Positions 18,522 through 28,258 of a DNA stretch of 64,000 nt are shown here, in pieces (within the stretch, counting starts at the first letter, position 1; each line of letters opens with the position of its first letter). The position numbers and the translations under genes were made by a program. This DNA comes from Caldifermentibacillus hisashii (GTDB lineage Bacteria; Bacillota; Bacilli; Bacillales; Caldibacillaceae), in assembly GCF_027568575.1 (NCBI RefSeq), contig NZ_JANUVP010000019.1; one strand, given 5' to 3'. Below the pieces are notes generated by a model. The model was given only the letters and a program-made list of their open reading frames with translations. It was not told the origin of the DNA and made no database searches.

Positions 18522-20291
18522 TTGCGAAAATCGATTACATATCGAATTTTGATTATACTCATTTTTTTATTGTTTCTTTTTCTATTTAATACTGTCATAA
18601 GTGGTGTTACGAACAGCCAAGTACAGTTATCATCTGCCCTGTTTTCAAACTACTTTGTAAAAATAGAAGGGGAGCAGGTAAAAATAGCCAAAGAAATAGG
18701 GGAAATTAAATTATCAGTTGATCGGTATATTCAAGGAACAGTGAATGATCCAAAAGAAGTGTCTGAAAAGATACAAAATAATATTGAAAAAGTAAGAAAT
18801 AGTTTAAAGATAATTGCAAATAAAAGCGATGGGTTTTCCGAAAAGGCGATGAATGATGAACTTAAGAATGCTTTTGCTCCTTACTTAAAGAATATGGAAG
18901 CGTTTTTGGAACAAGCTACGAATATTGCAGAAGATATTTCAAATGGTGATATTCCATCAGTAAAAGAAAAATATCTAACATATGAGTCACTATTAGAAGA
19001 AATGCATGCCGCAGAGACCGATTATCAAACGGTTTTAGATAAAAGTATTGACCACGAAGGTAGTCTCATCCACTCCCGAGTTTACAGATCCACTATTATC
19101 GTTTGGGTAATGGGAGTAATTTTTATCGCAGCAGTTGCAATAGCTGTTTGGATTTCAAAAAAGATGATTATATCACCGTTAAAAAACGCAACAACGAGTT
19201 TAAATCATATCATTCAAAAGCTCGAAAATAATGAAGGCGATTTAACAGTTCGCATTGAAAACCGTTCTGAAGATGAAGTCGGACAGATGGTTAAAGGTAT
19301 CAATCAATTTTTAGATGCTTTACAAAATGCTATGATTTCTATTAAATCCGGTTCCAAGTTCATTTATCAATCTACTGAAAATATTAGTCAGCAAATATTA
19401 GAATGTAAAGATTCTACATCCAGTATTTCTGCCGGATTAACTGAATTAACCGCAAGTATGGAAGAAATAAGCAGTACGATCCAGAATGTCGATTATGGCG
19501 CTCAAGAAGTCCTATCCGCCTCTAACGATATTGCCGATGACGCCAAAACAAATTTAACGCATGTCAGTAGTATTGTTGAACAAGCAGATGTAATTCAAAT
19601 ACAAACGATAGAAAGTAAAAAACAGACAGAAGAGGTTCTTCAAGATATTAACAAATCAATGAGTTTGTCTATAGAGAATAGCCGTTCTGTAAAAAGAATT
19701 AATGAACTTACGGCAGATATTTTAGAAATTTCCAATCAAACGAACTTACTTGCTTTGAATGCATCGATTGAAGCAGCGAGAGCAGGAGAATCAGGAAAAG
19801 GGTTTGCAGTAGTTGCTGAAGAAATTAGGAAACTATCAGAGAGTACCAAGGAGATTGCAAGTAATATTCAAAATATCAATTCGCTAGTCATTCATGCTGT
19901 AGATGAACTTGTAAATAATGGCGAAAAACTGTTGTCCTATATTACGGAAAACGTTCTGCCTGATTATGATGGGTTTGTAAATATCGCAAATAAATATAAA
20001 CAAAATATTGATACAATAAATGCTATGTTAACTCGCTATCAAGAAAAGTCCGGCGATTTGAGGAGAATTTCAAATAATATGGCTGAAGGTATTGAAGGAA
20101 TCACAATAGCAGTGGAGGAAAGTGTAAGAGTCATGGTTCAATCAAGTGATGATACCGCTATGTTATTAAACTCAATAACGGTCATTTCTGATGAATCTTC
20201 AAGAAATTGGGAAATTGTAGATGACTTAAATAAACAGGTGGATAAGTTTAAAAAAGTTGAAAAAGAGACATTGGAACAACCTGCTAAATAA
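18522..20291 (+). CDS. Methyl-accepting chemotaxis protein
   Basis: The 589-residue product starts at TTG 18522 with GGAGGT upstream. It has one membrane helix at residues 8-28, an extracellular helical sensor (about 30-190) of four-helix-bundle type, a second helix (191-212), and a HAMP region (about 212-265; LEGDLTVRI-like sequence NNEGDLTVRIENRSEDEVG). The methyl-accepting signalling domain has the conserved tip SNQTNLLALNASIEAARAGE at about 404-423. It relays signals to CheA/CheW, which are not in this window. The kinase-end remnant at 20350-20380 and the LytTR operator upstream suggest it joined the LytTR regulon by a local duplication. Confidence 0.92.
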   Translation: MRKSITYRILIILIFLLFLFLFNTVISGVTNSQVQLSSALFSNYFVKIEGEQVKIAKEIGEIKLSVDRYIQGTVNDPKEVSEKIQNNIEKVRNSLKIIANKSDGFSEKAMNDELKNAFAPYLKNMEAFLEQATNIAEDISNGDIPSVKEKYLTYESLLEEMHAAETDYQTVLDKSIDHEGSLIHSRVYRSTIIVWVMGVIFIAAVAIAVWISKKMIISPLKNATTSLNHIIQKLENNEGDLTVRIENRSEDEVGQMVKGINQFLDALQNAMISIKSGSKFIYQSTENISQQILECKDSTSSISAGLTELTASMEEISSTIQNVDYGAQEVLSASNDIADDAKTNLTHVSSIVEQADVIQIQTIESKKQTEEVLQDINKSMSLSIENSRSVKRINELTADILEISNQTNLLALNASIEAARAGESGKGFAVVAEEIRKLSESTKEIASNIQNINSLVIHAVDELVNNGEKLLSYITENVLPDYDGFVNIANKYKQNIDTINAMLTRYQEKSGDLRRISNNMAEGIEGITIAVEESVRVMVQSSDDTAMLLNSITVISDESSRNWEIVDDLNKQVDKFKKVEKETLEQPAK

Positions 20292-20412
20292 GTTAGTTCG
20301 TTTTATCTTTACCTTGGTTATGTAGTTTGCTAATTTTTATTATGTGAATCAAAAATTGGCTTGAACTAAAGATTTCATACCTTAGTGAATCGAATATTGG
20401 ATGAATTTTCTT

Positions 20413-20448
20413 GGCTTGGATATGACTCAATGTCAATCCAAGCCTTTT
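20413..20448 (+). terminator. Terminator (copy 2), now ending the chemoreceptor gene
   Basis: GGCTTGGAT pairs perfectly with ATCCAAGCC and is followed by TTTTCTGTT. The inner GAC/GTC stem is conserved with copy 1. Confidence 0.75.
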
Positions 20449-20517
20449 CTGTTAAAATATAGATTTTATTATTCAGCATTCATTTCAGAGCAAGATTTAT
20501 AAATAGAAAACGCTTTT

Positions 20518-20547
20518 ACAGTTTATGCAAAAATCCATGCAGTTCGT
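20518..20547 (+). promoter_or_regulatory. LytTR-type direct-repeat operator (GH3 operon promoter)
   Basis: ACAGTTTAT at 20518-20526 and GCAGTTCGT at 20539-20547 keep the 21-bp period. A possible -10 (TATAAG, about 20582) lies downstream. The site is about 220 bp upstream of the permuted GH3 gene. Confidence 0.65.
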
Positions 20548-20765
20548 GCAAGTAAATTTTATAAGAAAAAAACTGTGTTAGTATAAGAATGTCAAATATG
20601 AGGAAGGAAGAAAGGGCTTAAATTTTTTTGAGGATATGGAGAAATTATGAAGCTATTATTATATTTTTGAAAATGAATACGCTTAAAATCCTCTGAAAAT
20701 TTAAGTTTTCGCAAAGATTTCTTCCACATAAAAAAATACTATATTAAGTGAGGGGGAGTAATTAC

Positions 20766-23651
20766 ATGAGTAAAACCAAGAATAAAAAAAGATCTCGCAT
20801 TATTTGGAGATCGGTTTTGTCTGTTTTGTTGGTAATTGCTATTGGGGCAAATATTGCCTTGTATCATTTTTCAGATGTTATTTCAGCTTATTTTTCTACG
20901 ATTGACATGGATAGTAAGGAAGCGGTTGCTGCACGTGAGACATCAACAAAATTAGTTGAAAAAATTGCTGATGAAGGTATTGTCCTTCTTAAAAATGATG
21001 ACAATACACTTCCACTTAAAACTTCACAAGAAAAAAAGACGAAGGTAAACGTTTTTGGATGGAGTTTTACAAATCCAATCTATGGTGGGACTGGTTCCGG
21101 TTCAGCGGATGCTTCTACAGCCGTTACACCAAAGGCGGGACTAGAGTCTGCAGGATTTGAAGTGAATGAACAATTATATAAAGCATATGTAGATACAGGT
21201 TTAGAAAGACCAATGGTAGGAATGAATGGTCAAGATTGGACGATTCCAGAACCTGAACCAACAAAATTTTATACAAATGAACTTATGAGACAAGCTAAGG
21301 AATTTTCCGATACCGCTATCATCTTTATTGCTCGTTCCGGTGGTGAGGGTGCAGATCTTCCGGTAAGTTTAGATGGTGAAGATACCTTTGATCCAGAGGG
21401 CGGAGCATTCGGTGCTACGGGCGTAAGATATGGGAATAAAGATGATCTTGACGCAAATAAACATTACTTGGAACTAAGTAACCGTGAAAAAGGGATGATT
21501 GATGCAGTTACAGCAAACTTTGATAACGTTATTCTTGTTGTCAATAGTTCCAATACATTTGAGCTTGGCTGGGTTAAAGATTATAGCCAAATTAAAAGTG
21601 TGGTCAATATTGCCGGTCCAGGTCAAAATGGCTTCACTTCTCTTGGTAAAGTTCTTGCCGGGCAAGTTAATCCATCAGGTAGGACAGTCGATATTTATAC
21701 TGCTGATTTGTTGAAAAACCCGGCAATGAGTAGTTTCGGTGATCAATACTATGTACTTAAAAACGAAGATGGATCATATTCTATTGCAACTGATAAACAA
21801 AAAGTAAAATTAAATTACGTTGATTATAAAGAGGGCGTTTATTTAGGATACCGTTTTTATGAAACAGCCGCCGATGAAGGTGCAATTAATTATGATGAAG
21901 AAGTTGTTTATCCGTTCGGTTATGGTTTAAGTTATACAGAGTTTGCACAAGAAGTTGTACCAAATAGTTTAAAATGGGATGATGAAAATATTTCGGTTGA
22001 TGTAAAAGTAACTAATACAGGTTCAGTGGAAGGTAAAGAGGTGGTTCAGTTGTACTACTCAGCACCTTACACAGGAAAAATTGAAAAACCATCAAAAGTT
22101 CTTGGTGCTTTTGCTAAGACAGATGTGATTAAACCAGGTGAATCAGAAACGATAACTCTATCATTTAAGGTAGAAGATATGGCATCTTATGATTCAAATA
22201 AAGTCTATACATCAAATGGTGGATATGTTCTAGAGGCGGGAGAATATTCCTTAATGCTTATGAAGAACTCTCATGAAAAAATTACGGATGTAGCTTCTAA
22301 GGAACTCTCTCAAGTTACTTATTATACAGAAGGTCGTTCCAGTGATCAACAAGTTGCTGTGAATCGGTTAGACAACGAACTAACAGGTGAAGGTAGTCTA
22401 ACTAAGGTTCTTTCAAGAGCTAATGGTTTTGCAAATCTAAATGAAGTACTTACACAAGATCAAACTTATACGGTTAAAGATGCAGAGAACAAAACAATGA
22501 CGGTAAAAGGTAAAGTTACAACTACTAATTTTGTTAATTATATAAACGGAATCAGATATGATGTACCTGCTGATACAAATGACAAAGCACCAACTACGGG
22601 AGCAGAAAACGGAAAGACATTAAAAGACTATGTAGGTGTCGATTACAATGATGAAAGTTGGGATACTTTACTTGATCAATTAACGGTTGATGATTTGGTT
22701 AGTCTTTCAACCTTAGGAGGATACAGAACCGTTGAAATTGAATCAGTAGGTAAACCTGCAACTTTAGACTATGACGGGCCAGCAGCTATTAATAATATGA
22801 ATATGGCTGCAAATGGACAATCTGGTATCGCATTCCCTGCAGAAGTTATGCTTGCATCTACTTGGAATGTTGAATTAGCAAAACAAATGGGCGAAAGTAT
22901 TGGTGCTGAGGCTCAAGCTTATGGTGTTACAGGCTGGTATGCACCTGCTATGAATATTCATCGTACCGCATTTGCCGGACGTAACTTTGAATATTATTCA
23001 GAAGATGGATTACTTTCTGGTAAGATGGCAGCAGCTGTAACGAATGGATTCCAAAGCAAAGGTGGATATGTTTACATCAAACACTTTGCTTTAAATGACC
23101 AAGAAACAAATCGTACAAATGGTGTTTTAACATGGGCTAATGAACAAACCGTTCGTGAAGTTTACTTAAAACCATTTGAACTTGCGGTTAAAGAAGGTGG
23201 AGCCGGAGCTGTAATGTCGTCTTTTAACAGTATCGGTAATACATGGGCAGGTGCTAGCTCGGGTCTGTTAAAAGAAATCCTTCGTAACGAATGGGGATTC
23301 ACTGGTTTGGTTGTAACTGATTTCTATATGATTAATGCCTATCCTTATATGAATTATGAACTGGGTATCCGTAGTGGAAATGACTTGTATTTAACAGGTG
23401 CTGCCCCTGTTGGTGTTGCTGAAGTAAATACTGAAAGTAATGACACGTTATGGGCGATGAGAGATGCAGCTCACAGTATCTTATACACTGTTGCAAACAG
23501 TAGTGCAATAGACAATCCCATGAGCTCAGAAACTCCAACATGGGTTAAGATCACCATTGCGGTTGATGTTCTTGTTGCTTTAGGTATCGGTATCGGTTTC
23601 TTCTTAACATTTCGAAAGGGAAAGGAAAAAGGAAAAGAAAATGCTGCCTAA
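20766..23651 (+). CDS. Membrane-anchored glycoside hydrolase family 3 protein with permuted domain order
   Basis: The 961-residue product starts at 20766 after GAGGGGGAG. A basic N-terminus and membrane helix (about 14-34) precede the domain that is normally C-terminal in GH3 (EGIVLLKNDDNTLPL at about 70-85; EGVYLGYRFYETA; YPFGYGLSYTEF). A fibronectin-III-like domain follows (VKVTNTGSVEGKEVVQLYYS). Only then comes the catalytic barrel that is normally N-terminal (LDYDGPAAIN, GRNFEYYSEDG, YIKHFALNDQETNR, GFTGLVVTDFYM), with the likely nucleophile D852. A second membrane helix (about 925-948) and a Lys-rich tail end the chain. The catalytic part would lie outside the cell, tethered at both ends. 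Swapped GH3 order is known in some rumen beta-glucosidases; the double anchor is unusual. The substrate is unknown. Confidence 0.88.
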   Translation: MSKTKNKKRSRIIWRSVLSVLLVIAIGANIALYHFSDVISAYFSTIDMDSKEAVAARETSTKLVEKIADEGIVLLKNDDNTLPLKTSQEKKTKVNVFGWSFTNPIYGGTGSGSADASTAVTPKAGLESAGFEVNEQLYKAYVDTGLERPMVGMNGQDWTIPEPEPTKFYTNELMRQAKEFSDTAIIFIARSGGEGADLPVSLDGEDTFDPEGGAFGATGVRYGNKDDLDANKHYLELSNREKGMIDAVTANFDNVILVVNSSNTFELGWVKDYSQIKSVVNIAGPGQNGFTSLGKVLAGQVNPSGRTVDIYTADLLKNPAMSSFGDQYYVLKNEDGSYSIATDKQKVKLNYVDYKEGVYLGYRFYETAADEGAINYDEEVVYPFGYGLSYTEFAQEVVPNSLKWDDENISVDVKVTNTGSVEGKEVVQLYYSAPYTGKIEKPSKVLGAFAKTDVIKPGESETITLSFKVEDMASYDSNKVYTSNGGYVLEAGEYSLMLMKNSHEKITDVASKELSQVTYYTEGRSSDQQVAVNRLDNELTGEGSLTKVLSRANGFANLNEVLTQDQTYTVKDAENKTMTVKGKVTTTNFVNYINGIRYDVPADTNDKAPTTGAENGKTLKDYVGVDYNDESWDTLLDQLTVDDLVSLSTLGGYRTVEIESVGKPATLDYDGPAAINNMNMAANGQSGIAFPAEVMLASTWNVELAKQMGESIGAEAQAYGVTGWYAPAMNIHRTAFAGRNFEYYSEDGLLSGKMAAAVTNGFQSKGGYVYIKHFALNDQETNRTNGVLTWANEQTVREVYLKPFELAVKEGGAGAVMSSFNSIGNTWAGASSGLLKEILRNEWGFTGLVVTDFYMINAYPYMNYELGIRSGNDLYLTGAAPVGVAEVNTESNDTLWAMRDAAHSILYTVANSSAIDNPMSSETPTWVKITIAVDVLVALGIGIGFFLTFRKGKEKGKENAA

Positions 23652-23681
23652 AGTATAATGACTCGAATAAAAGAAAAATTA

Positions 23682-23707
23682 GGCGGTACTTCATCCGAGG
23701 TACCGCC
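23682..23707 (+). other. Intercistronic hairpin between the two GH3 genes
   Basis: GGCGGTAC pairs perfectly with GTACCGCC. On the plus strand it is followed by A residues, so it is not a classic terminator for this operon; on the minus strand it would be followed by T residues. It may stabilise or set the ratio of the two messages. Confidence 0.5.
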
Positions 23708-23732
23708 CAAAAAATAAAAAAGAGGAATGACT

Positions 23733-26180
23733 ATGAAATATAAAGACATAATTCAAGAAATGACCCTGGAAGAAAAAGCCTCTCTTATGTCCGGAAAGGA
23801 TTTCTGGCAATCGCAAAATATTGATCGTCTTGGCATCCCTAGTATGTTTCTTTCCGATGGTCCGCATGGGGTTCGGAAACAGGCCGCTGCAGCCGATCAT
23901 CTGGGCTTAAATGAAAGTATCCCGGCAACTTGTTTCCCAACAGCAGCAACCGTTGCGAATAGTTGGAATGTGGAACTTGTTGAAAACATGGGCAAATATC
24001 TTGGGAAAGAGGCAGTTGCTCAGAAAGTCAATGTTTTGCTGGGGCCAGGTATTAATATGAAAAGAAACCCATTGTGTGGAAGAAACTTTGAATATTACAG
24101 TGAAGATCCATATCTTGCCGGAAAAATGGCTGCCGGGCTCATTCGCGGAATTCAATTGAATGGAATTTCCGCTTGTGTGAAGCATTTTGCCGTCAATAAT
24201 CAAGAAGAAAGACGGATGGTCATTGACACAATTGTCGACGAGCGGACACTCCGAGAAATTTACTTAACAGCTTTTGAAATTGCTGTTAAAGAAGGAAAAA
24301 CGAAAACAGTTATGTCTTCCTATAATATGTTAAATGGCACACATACGAATGAAAATATACATTTAATGAGAGACATTCTCCGTGATGAATGGGGGTTTGA
24401 TGGTGTCGTCGTAACTGATTGGGGTGGAAACAATGATCGTGTTGCTGGACTCCTTGCCGGCAATGAATTAGAAATGCCGACAACAGACGGTGAAACCGAT
24501 AAAGAAATCGTCGAAGCAATAAAAAGCGGAAAAATTCAAGAAGAAGTGTTAGATGAATGTGTCGACCGCTTATTGGATCTTATTTTCACGACAGAAAAAG
24601 TATTTGAAAAGCCTCATATCGATTTTGACACGAAAGAACATCATCAAATGGCCCAAAAAGTGGCCGAAGAATCCATTATCCTATTAAAAAATGAAGGAAA
24701 TATTTTACCATTAAAAAAAGATGCAAGAGTAGCCGTGATTGGTGATTTTGCAGAAGAGGCAAGGTATCAAGGGGCCGGTTCATCCATTGTCAATCCGACC
24801 ATTTTAAATCATACATTGGATTGCCTTGATGAATCCGGTATTAAAGCTATTGGCTTCGAACCGGGTTTTGAACGATACGGGAAAAAGAATAAGAAAAAAA
24901 TAGATAAGGCATGTGAACTGGCAAGTCGTGCCGATGTCGTTCTATTATATATCGGATTAGATGAAGTGACAGAGGCTGAAGGATTAGATCGGGAAAATAT
25001 GAAAATCCCGGAAAATCAGGTCGAATTATTACATGCTATTTATGAGGTAAACCGGAATATTGTTGTTGTTCTTTCATGCGGTTCGGCTGTAGAAATGCCT
25101 TGGATTGATAGAGTGAAGGGGCTCGTCCACGGATATTTAAGTGGGCAAGCGGGGGCTAAGGCAGTCTTGAACGTACTATCCGGAAAAGTCAACCCATCCG
25201 GTAAATTAGCAGAAAGCTACCCAATCCGTTATGAAGATACCCCTTCCTTTCATCACTTCCCGGGCAAAGAAGTAAGTGTCGAATATCGGGAAGGACCATA
25301 CATTGGCTATCGTTATTATGATACAGCTAATGTCCCGGTATTGTTCCCGTTTGGCTACGGGCTAAGTTATACAACGTTTGCGTATGATGATCTTAAGGTA
25401 AGCCGCAAAGGAGTAACATTTAACATAACGAATACCGGAAATCACGCCGGATCAGAAATTGCTCAACTGTATGTCGGTTGCAAGTCTGAAGCAATTTTTA
25501 GACCAAAAAAGGAATTAAAAGGATTTAAGAAAGTTTATCTTCAACCGGGTGAAACAAAGGAAGTTACCATTTCCTTTGATGATAAAACATTTCGTTATTT
25601 TAACGTAAAAACTAACCAATGGGAAATTGAGGATGCTGAATATGAAATAATGATTGGTGCTTCAAGTGTGGATATAAGATTGAATGGAAATCTACATGTC
25701 GAAGGAACCGCAGCACCCGTACCGTATGAAAAAGAAGAACTGCCATCTTATTATTCTGGAAAAGTAAGTAATGTAAGTTTAGAAGAGTTTGAACATTTGA
25801 TTGGCAGAAAAGTTCCTGATCCGAACTGGGACCGTTCAAAGCCGCTTGGATACAATGACACGATTGCACAATGCCAATATGCAAAAGGTGGTTTTGCAAG
25901 ATTTGCCTTTCATCTTATAAAATTTGCCCATTGGTTTTTAAGAAAAATTGGAAAAAGAAGCACGGCCAATCTCATCATCATGTCTGTTTATCATATGCCA
26001 TTTCGAGGGGTTTCCAGAATGACCGGCGGCATGATTAACATGCCAATGCTCGATGGCCTTTTAATGATTGTAAACGGACATTTCTTTAAAGGACTAAATT
26101 ATTTCTTAAAGCAAAGAAAATTAATGTTAAAAGAAAAAAGTTCTTTAACCCGTGAAACTGACGCAGTTAAGGAGATGTAA
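23733..26180 (+). CDS. Glycoside hydrolase family 3 beta-glucosidase-type enzyme
   Basis: The 815-residue product has the usual GH3 order: catalytic barrel (SDGPHGVRKQ, LLGPGINMKRNPLCGRNFEY, CVKHFAVNNQEERR, GFDGVVVTDWGG with nucleophile D229), alpha/beta C-terminal domain (EESIILLKNEGNILPL; YIGYRYYDTA), and fibronectin-III-like domain (FNITNTGNHAGSEIAQLYV). A C-terminal extension of about 130 residues with an amphipathic or membrane-skimming segment (FARFAFHLIKFAHWFLRKI) follows. There is no signal peptide, so it is probably cytoplasmic. ATG 23733 is preferred over 23727 because AGAGGA is then 6 bases away. It ends 2 bp before gtrA, so the genes are one operon. Confidence 0.9.
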   Translation: MKYKDIIQEMTLEEKASLMSGKDFWQSQNIDRLGIPSMFLSDGPHGVRKQAAAADHLGLNESIPATCFPTAATVANSWNVELVENMGKYLGKEAVAQKVNVLLGPGINMKRNPLCGRNFEYYSEDPYLAGKMAAGLIRGIQLNGISACVKHFAVNNQEERRMVIDTIVDERTLREIYLTAFEIAVKEGKTKTVMSSYNMLNGTHTNENIHLMRDILRDEWGFDGVVVTDWGGNNDRVAGLLAGNELEMPTTDGETDKEIVEAIKSGKIQEEVLDECVDRLLDLIFTTEKVFEKPHIDFDTKEHHQMAQKVAEESIILLKNEGNILPLKKDARVAVIGDFAEEARYQGAGSSIVNPTILNHTLDCLDESGIKAIGFEPGFERYGKKNKKKIDKACELASRADVVLLYIGLDEVTEAEGLDRENMKIPENQVELLHAIYEVNRNIVVVLSCGSAVEMPWIDRVKGLVHGYLSGQAGAKAVLNVLSGKVNPSGKLAESYPIRYEDTPSFHHFPGKEVSVEYREGPYIGYRYYDTANVPVLFPFGYGLSYTTFAYDDLKVSRKGVTFNITNTGNHAGSEIAQLYVGCKSEAIFRPKKELKGFKKVYLQPGETKEVTISFDDKTFRYFNVKTNQWEIEDAEYEIMIGASSVDIRLNGNLHVEGTAAPVPYEKEELPSYYSGKVSNVSLEEFEHLIGRKVPDPNWDRSKPLGYNDTIAQCQYAKGGFARFAFHLIKFAHWFLRKIGKRSTANLIIMSVYHMPFRGVSRMTGGMINMPMLDGLLMIVNGHFFKGLNYFLKQRKLMLKEKSSLTRETDAVKEM

Positions 26181-26182
26181 TC

Positions 26183-26809
26183 ATGGCGAGTGGTAAAATC
26201 AAACAAAATAAAATGGTTGCGGGAATGATTGATATATGGGTAAAATACAAAGAGAAGCACCCGAATATTGCGCAGTTTCTAGTGTTTTTTATGTTAAGTA
26301 ACGGGGTAACAGTTTTACAATTTGTATTAATGCCTTTATTAAAAAACATTTTTGGGCAAACACCATTGGTAGACACAAATTTTCAGATTATGCAATTTGG
26401 GCACAATTTTGATGGTAGTCCTTATTATGTTTTTGACTATGCAGCGGGGTCCCTATCTAATGGTGGCGGTGGAGGTCTTGCTTATTTCCTTGCCGTTCAA
26501 ATTACAATCGGTATTGCACAAGTCATAAACTTTTTTGCCCAAAGAAATATAACATTTAAGTCGAATAGTAATATTTGGAAAGCCGCTTTTTGGTATGTCG
26601 TTGCTTATATTTTAATAACTATCGGTGCTGCAGCAGCTCAAGGTTTCTACAAAGCGCCAATCTATAACTTACTCATGAATACATGGGGATGGGGCTCTGC
26701 TGGTGAAACGACTGCCGATATTATTACAATGCTCATTAACAGCGCAATTTCCTTCTGGGTATTTTTCCCGATCTTTAAAATTATTTTCAAAAATGAATCG
26801 GAAAAGTAG
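26183..26809 (+). CDS. GtrA-family membrane protein
   Basis: The 208-residue product has four predicted membrane helices with the GtrA pattern (FLVFFMLSNGVTVLQFVLM; VINFFAQRNITFKSNSNIW; KAAFWYVVAYILITI). GtrA-type proteins act with GT2 glycosyltransferases in lipid-linked sugar transfer, probably as flippases of undecaprenyl-phosphate sugars used to decorate wall polymers. The start at 26183 follows AAGGAG and sits 2 bp after the GH3 gene. The GT2 gene follows after 33 bp, which supports the pairing. Confidence 0.85.
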   Translation: MASGKIKQNKMVAGMIDIWVKYKEKHPNIAQFLVFFMLSNGVTVLQFVLMPLLKNIFGQTPLVDTNFQIMQFGHNFDGSPYYVFDYAAGSLSNGGGGGLAYFLAVQITIGIAQVINFFAQRNITFKSNSNIWKAAFWYVVAYILITIGAAAAQGFYKAPIYNLLMNTWGWGSAGETTADIITMLINSAISFWVFFPIFKIIFKNESEK

Positions 26810-26842
26810 AAACCTAGGTTCAAAAAAAAGGTAGTGTGATAG

Positions 26843-27859
26843 ATGAAATTATTATCAGTCGTTATTCCTTGTTATAATTCACAAGAATATATGAGAAATT
26901 GCATTGACTCCCTGTTGCCCGGGGGGGAGGATGTGGAATTGCTGATAGTAAATGACGGGTCCCGGGATCAAACAGCAGTAATTGCCAATGAATATGCAAA
27001 AAAATATCCAACCATTGTGAAAGCAATCCATCAAGTAAACGCCGGCCATGGTGGGGCTGTTAATACCGGTATTCGTCATGCTTCAGGTTTATATCTAAAA
27101 GTTGTGGACAGTGATGACTGGGTCGATTACCCATCGTATATGAAAATCTTGCACAAACTGAAAACGATGGCGAGAAATCATACGGTTGTTGATATGGTGG
27201 TCAGCAATTTTGTATTTGAAAAAGAAGGAAAGAAAAACAAGAAAGTAATGAAGTATGAAAATGTCTTTCCGCAAAATCGGATTTTTTCATGGGACGATAT
27301 CGGTCGTTTTCGTAAAGGGCAATATATCATGATGCATTCCCTTATTTACAGGACGAATTTATTAAGAGAATGCGGCTTGGAATTACCGAAACATACTTTT
27401 TATGTTGATAATTTGTTTGTTTATCAGCCGCTCCAATATGTGAAAAAAATGATTTACATCGATGTGAATTTTTACCGTTATTTTATTGGCAGAAACGACC
27501 AGTCGGTAAATGAGAAGGTTATGATAAAACGAATTGATCAACAGATAAAGGTAAATAAGCTTATGATTGAACTTGTAAAATTGGATACAATTGAAAATCC
27601 AAAGCTACGGGAATACTTGCTCAATCATATTGAAATCGTGACGGTTATTTCGGCAATTATGTTAATTCGTTCAGGTACCCCGGAAAACTTGGAAAAGAAA
27701 AAGGAATTATGGAATTTTATTAGAGAAAGAGATTTTGAACTATATCATAATCTTAGATACGGAATGTTAGGTCAGCTCATGAATTTGCCCGGGCGAGTTG
27801 GTCGAACCATTTCTGTCGGAGCCTATAAAATCTCGCAAAAAATTGTCGGCTTTAATTAA
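26843..27859 (+). CDS. GT2-family glycosyltransferase
   Basis: The 338-residue product opens with the GT-A fold signature LLSVVIPCYNSQEYMRNCID, the nucleotide-binding VNDGSRDQT, NAGHGGAVNTGIRHASG and the metal-binding VDSDDW motif (DxD type). There is no C-terminal membrane pair, unlike CsbB/GtrB polyprenyl-phosphate glucosyltransferases, so it may be a cytoplasmic transferase. Downstream of gtrA and two GH3 genes, it probably builds or modifies a surface glycan. It is the last gene before a strong terminator. Confidence 0.88.
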   Translation: MKLLSVVIPCYNSQEYMRNCIDSLLPGGEDVELLIVNDGSRDQTAVIANEYAKKYPTIVKAIHQVNAGHGGAVNTGIRHASGLYLKVVDSDDWVDYPSYMKILHKLKTMARNHTVVDMVVSNFVFEKEGKKNKKVMKYENVFPQNRIFSWDDIGRFRKGQYIMMHSLIYRTNLLRECGLELPKHTFYVDNLFVYQPLQYVKKMIYIDVNFYRYFIGRNDQSVNEKVMIKRIDQQIKVNKLMIELVKLDTIENPKLREYLLNHIEIVTVISAIMLIRSGTPENLEKKKELWNFIRERDFELYHNLRYGMLGQLMNLPGRVGRTISVGAYKISQKIVGFN

Positions 27860-27898
27860 CAGATTTACTTGTAAAAAAGATGGCAAGTTGAATGCACA

Positions 27899-27938
27899 TA
27901 CCTTTCAATGGTAAGATAGTTGAAAGGTATTTTTTTTA
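27899..27938 (+). terminator. Terminator of the GH3-gtrA-GT2 operon
   Basis: TACCTTTCAA pairs perfectly with TTGAAAGGTA around an 11-base loop, followed by eight T residues. Confidence 0.9.
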
Positions 27939-28118
27939 CAGATAAAACCAGCATGACGGTTATAAGGGGCTGAAAAAAGTATGGATTGAGGCTACTGAAA
28001 AACTACTCGAAATAAGTTCATGACCCAAAAATATAGTATGGTTAACCGCAAAAGTATTTCTAGTTATGGCGTTCGGAAAAATTTTTTCGCACCTTTTCAG
28101 TAGACTAGAGTGCCTTTC

Positions 28119-28258
28119 ACGGACAAAAAGGGAAGCCAAACAGCGAGAACTGTCCAATAGAGCAAGCTCTCACCGACAAAAAGGGAAGTTAATCAGGAGA
28201 AACTGTCCAATAGAGCGGCTCTCGCGGACAAAATCGCAAGTCAATCCGTAGAAACAGA
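28119..28258. repeat. Three tandem hairpin units with 52-53 bp period
   Basis: Three diverged units begin near 28121, 28174 and 28226 with GGACAAAA-type sequence, and the first two continue to GTCCAATAGAGC. Between units, TGTCC...GGACA and an inner AGAGC...GCTCT form a nested hairpin. There is no open reading frame. The rest of 27939-28361 holds no gene. Confidence 0.65.

Larger units (their letters stand above)
20350..20550 (+). repeat. Decayed second copy of kinase 3' end + terminator + LytTR promoter
   Basis: This segment aligns colinearly with 18110-18310. The tail of the kinase gene (TTGGCTTGAACTAAAGAT versus TTGGTTTGAACTAAAGAT), the terminator (20413 versus 18173) and the LytTR direct repeats (20518 versus 18279) all lie at an offset of 2239-2240 bp. 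The kinase fragment is no longer an open frame. It marks an ancestral duplication flanking the chemoreceptor gene. Confidence 0.8.
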
